Assembly: GCA_045650425.1 (NCBI GenBank) | Contig: JAZRRD010000024.1 | Location: forward strand, 1 to 6,962 | Length of the DNA: 6,962 nucleotides | Origin: RGIG1752 sp045650425 | GTDB lineage: Bacteria > Bacillota_I > Bacilli_A > RF39 > UBA660 | Direction: 5' to 3' | Shown here: positions 6,553-6,962 of the stretch, piece after piece | Position numbering within the stretch: the first letter of the stretch is position 1 | Layout of the letters: each line of letters opens with the position of its first letter | Position numbers and translations under genes: made by a program | The notes under the pieces: generated by a model | Database searches by the model: none | What the model was told of the DNA's origin: nothing | Seen by the model: only the letters and a program-made list of their open reading frames with translations

Positions 6553-6962
6553 ATGGAAAAAAGCAAACGAAATAAGATAGTAGGATTATCTGTAGGAATC
6601 TTGATAGTATTAATAATCGTAGTATCAAGTACATATGCATATTGGCAAATTACAAAGACGCAAGCAACACCAAATGATATCGTGGCAGCGTGTCTGAGTT
6701 TAGATTTAGAGGATGTAAGTGCAGCAATAGACTTAGATAGTGCCTGGCCAATAAGTGATGACGAAGCAAGTGGTCTAACAGCATATACATTTACAGTAAC
6801 AAATAACTGTGATGAAGAAATAAATTATATTGTTGGACTAAATAGAGTCGAAGAATCTAACTACTTACAAGATTCAAGCATCAAAGTAAGATTAGATGAA
6901 AACTCATCGTTTACATACGGAGATTTAAGTGATGTAGAATATGCAGATAGTGAAAATACATA
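6553..6962 (+). CDS. Exported protein with SipW/camelysin-type N-terminus, C-terminus off the window
   Basis: The first 136 residues are visible. The ATG at 6553 has AAAGAGG (6539-6545) 7 nt upstream. The N-terminus is basic (KSKRNK) and then hydrophobic (about 9-27), ending in STYAYW (26-31). This is the layout of SipW-dependent signal peptides such as those of TasA and camelysin, or an uncleaved membrane anchor. After it comes an acidic, Thr/Ser-rich, beta-type region with CLSLDLED (47-54), AWPISDDE (64-71) and YTFTVTNNC (78-86). Cys47 and Cys86 may form a disulfide outside the cell. I recall similar proteins (Cys, then PISDEE, then YTFTITNTC) in uncultured RF39-like Bacillota, with no defined function. 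The protein is probably on the surface or secreted. C-ending codons (ATC, TAC, AAC, AGC, GTC) are more frequent than in leuS, which may mean different ancestry. It has its own promoter, with the G8 tract. Confidence 0.85.
   Translation, partial: MEKSKRNKIVGLSVGILIVLIIVVSSTYAYWQITKTQATPNDIVAACLSLDLEDVSAAIDLDSAWPISDDEASGLTAYTFTVTNNCDEEINYIVGLNRVEESNYLQDSSIKVRLDENSSFTYGDLSDVEYADSENT

Overview
The window comes from a very AT-rich Gram-positive-type genome. Shine-Dalgarno sites are strong and purine-rich, one operon is controlled by a T-box leader, and TGG (not TGA) encodes tryptophan in the long genes. This fits a low-GC Bacillota lineage, perhaps an uncultured RF39- or Mycoplasmatota-like gut Bacilli group that uses the standard code. 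The lineage is inferred from style and remembered protein families, not from a search.

Layout. On the minus strand at the left edge is an almost complete radical-SAM gene of the YtqA/YhcC family. A 118-bp divergent intergenic region (876-993) separates it from a plus-strand gene for a cytoplasmic glycoside hydrolase family 31 enzyme. That gene starts at a GTG at 994, directly behind an AGGAGG site. Its last codons contain the -35 box of the next promoter, whose -10 box touches its stop codon.

Next comes a complete T-box riboswitch (about 3424-3610). It has a Stem I with a probable leucine specifier codon CTT, a T-box motif with a TGGT acceptor-binding bulge, an antiterminator, and a competing intrinsic terminator. 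It controls a two-gene operon: a 137-residue three-span membrane protein of unknown function, then leuS (leucyl-tRNA synthetase, 802 aa), which starts 2 nt after the previous stop. When uncharged tRNA-Leu accumulates, the leader should let transcription through to both genes.

After leuS lie a 13-bp inverted repeat, a strong terminator, and a separate promoter with a perfect TTGACA. Its spacer contains an uninterrupted run of eight G residues. This promoter drives an exported protein with a SipW/camelysin-type N-terminus, cut off by the right edge. A slippery homopolymer exactly between -35 and -10, upstream of a surface-type protein, is the classic design of a phase-variable promoter and is the most interesting feature here.

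How the genes relate. The radical-SAM protein (probably tRNA wobble-uridine modification) and LeuRS both serve translation. GH31 is a catabolic enzyme and the last gene is a surface factor. Apart from the T-box operon, the genes look independently transcribed.
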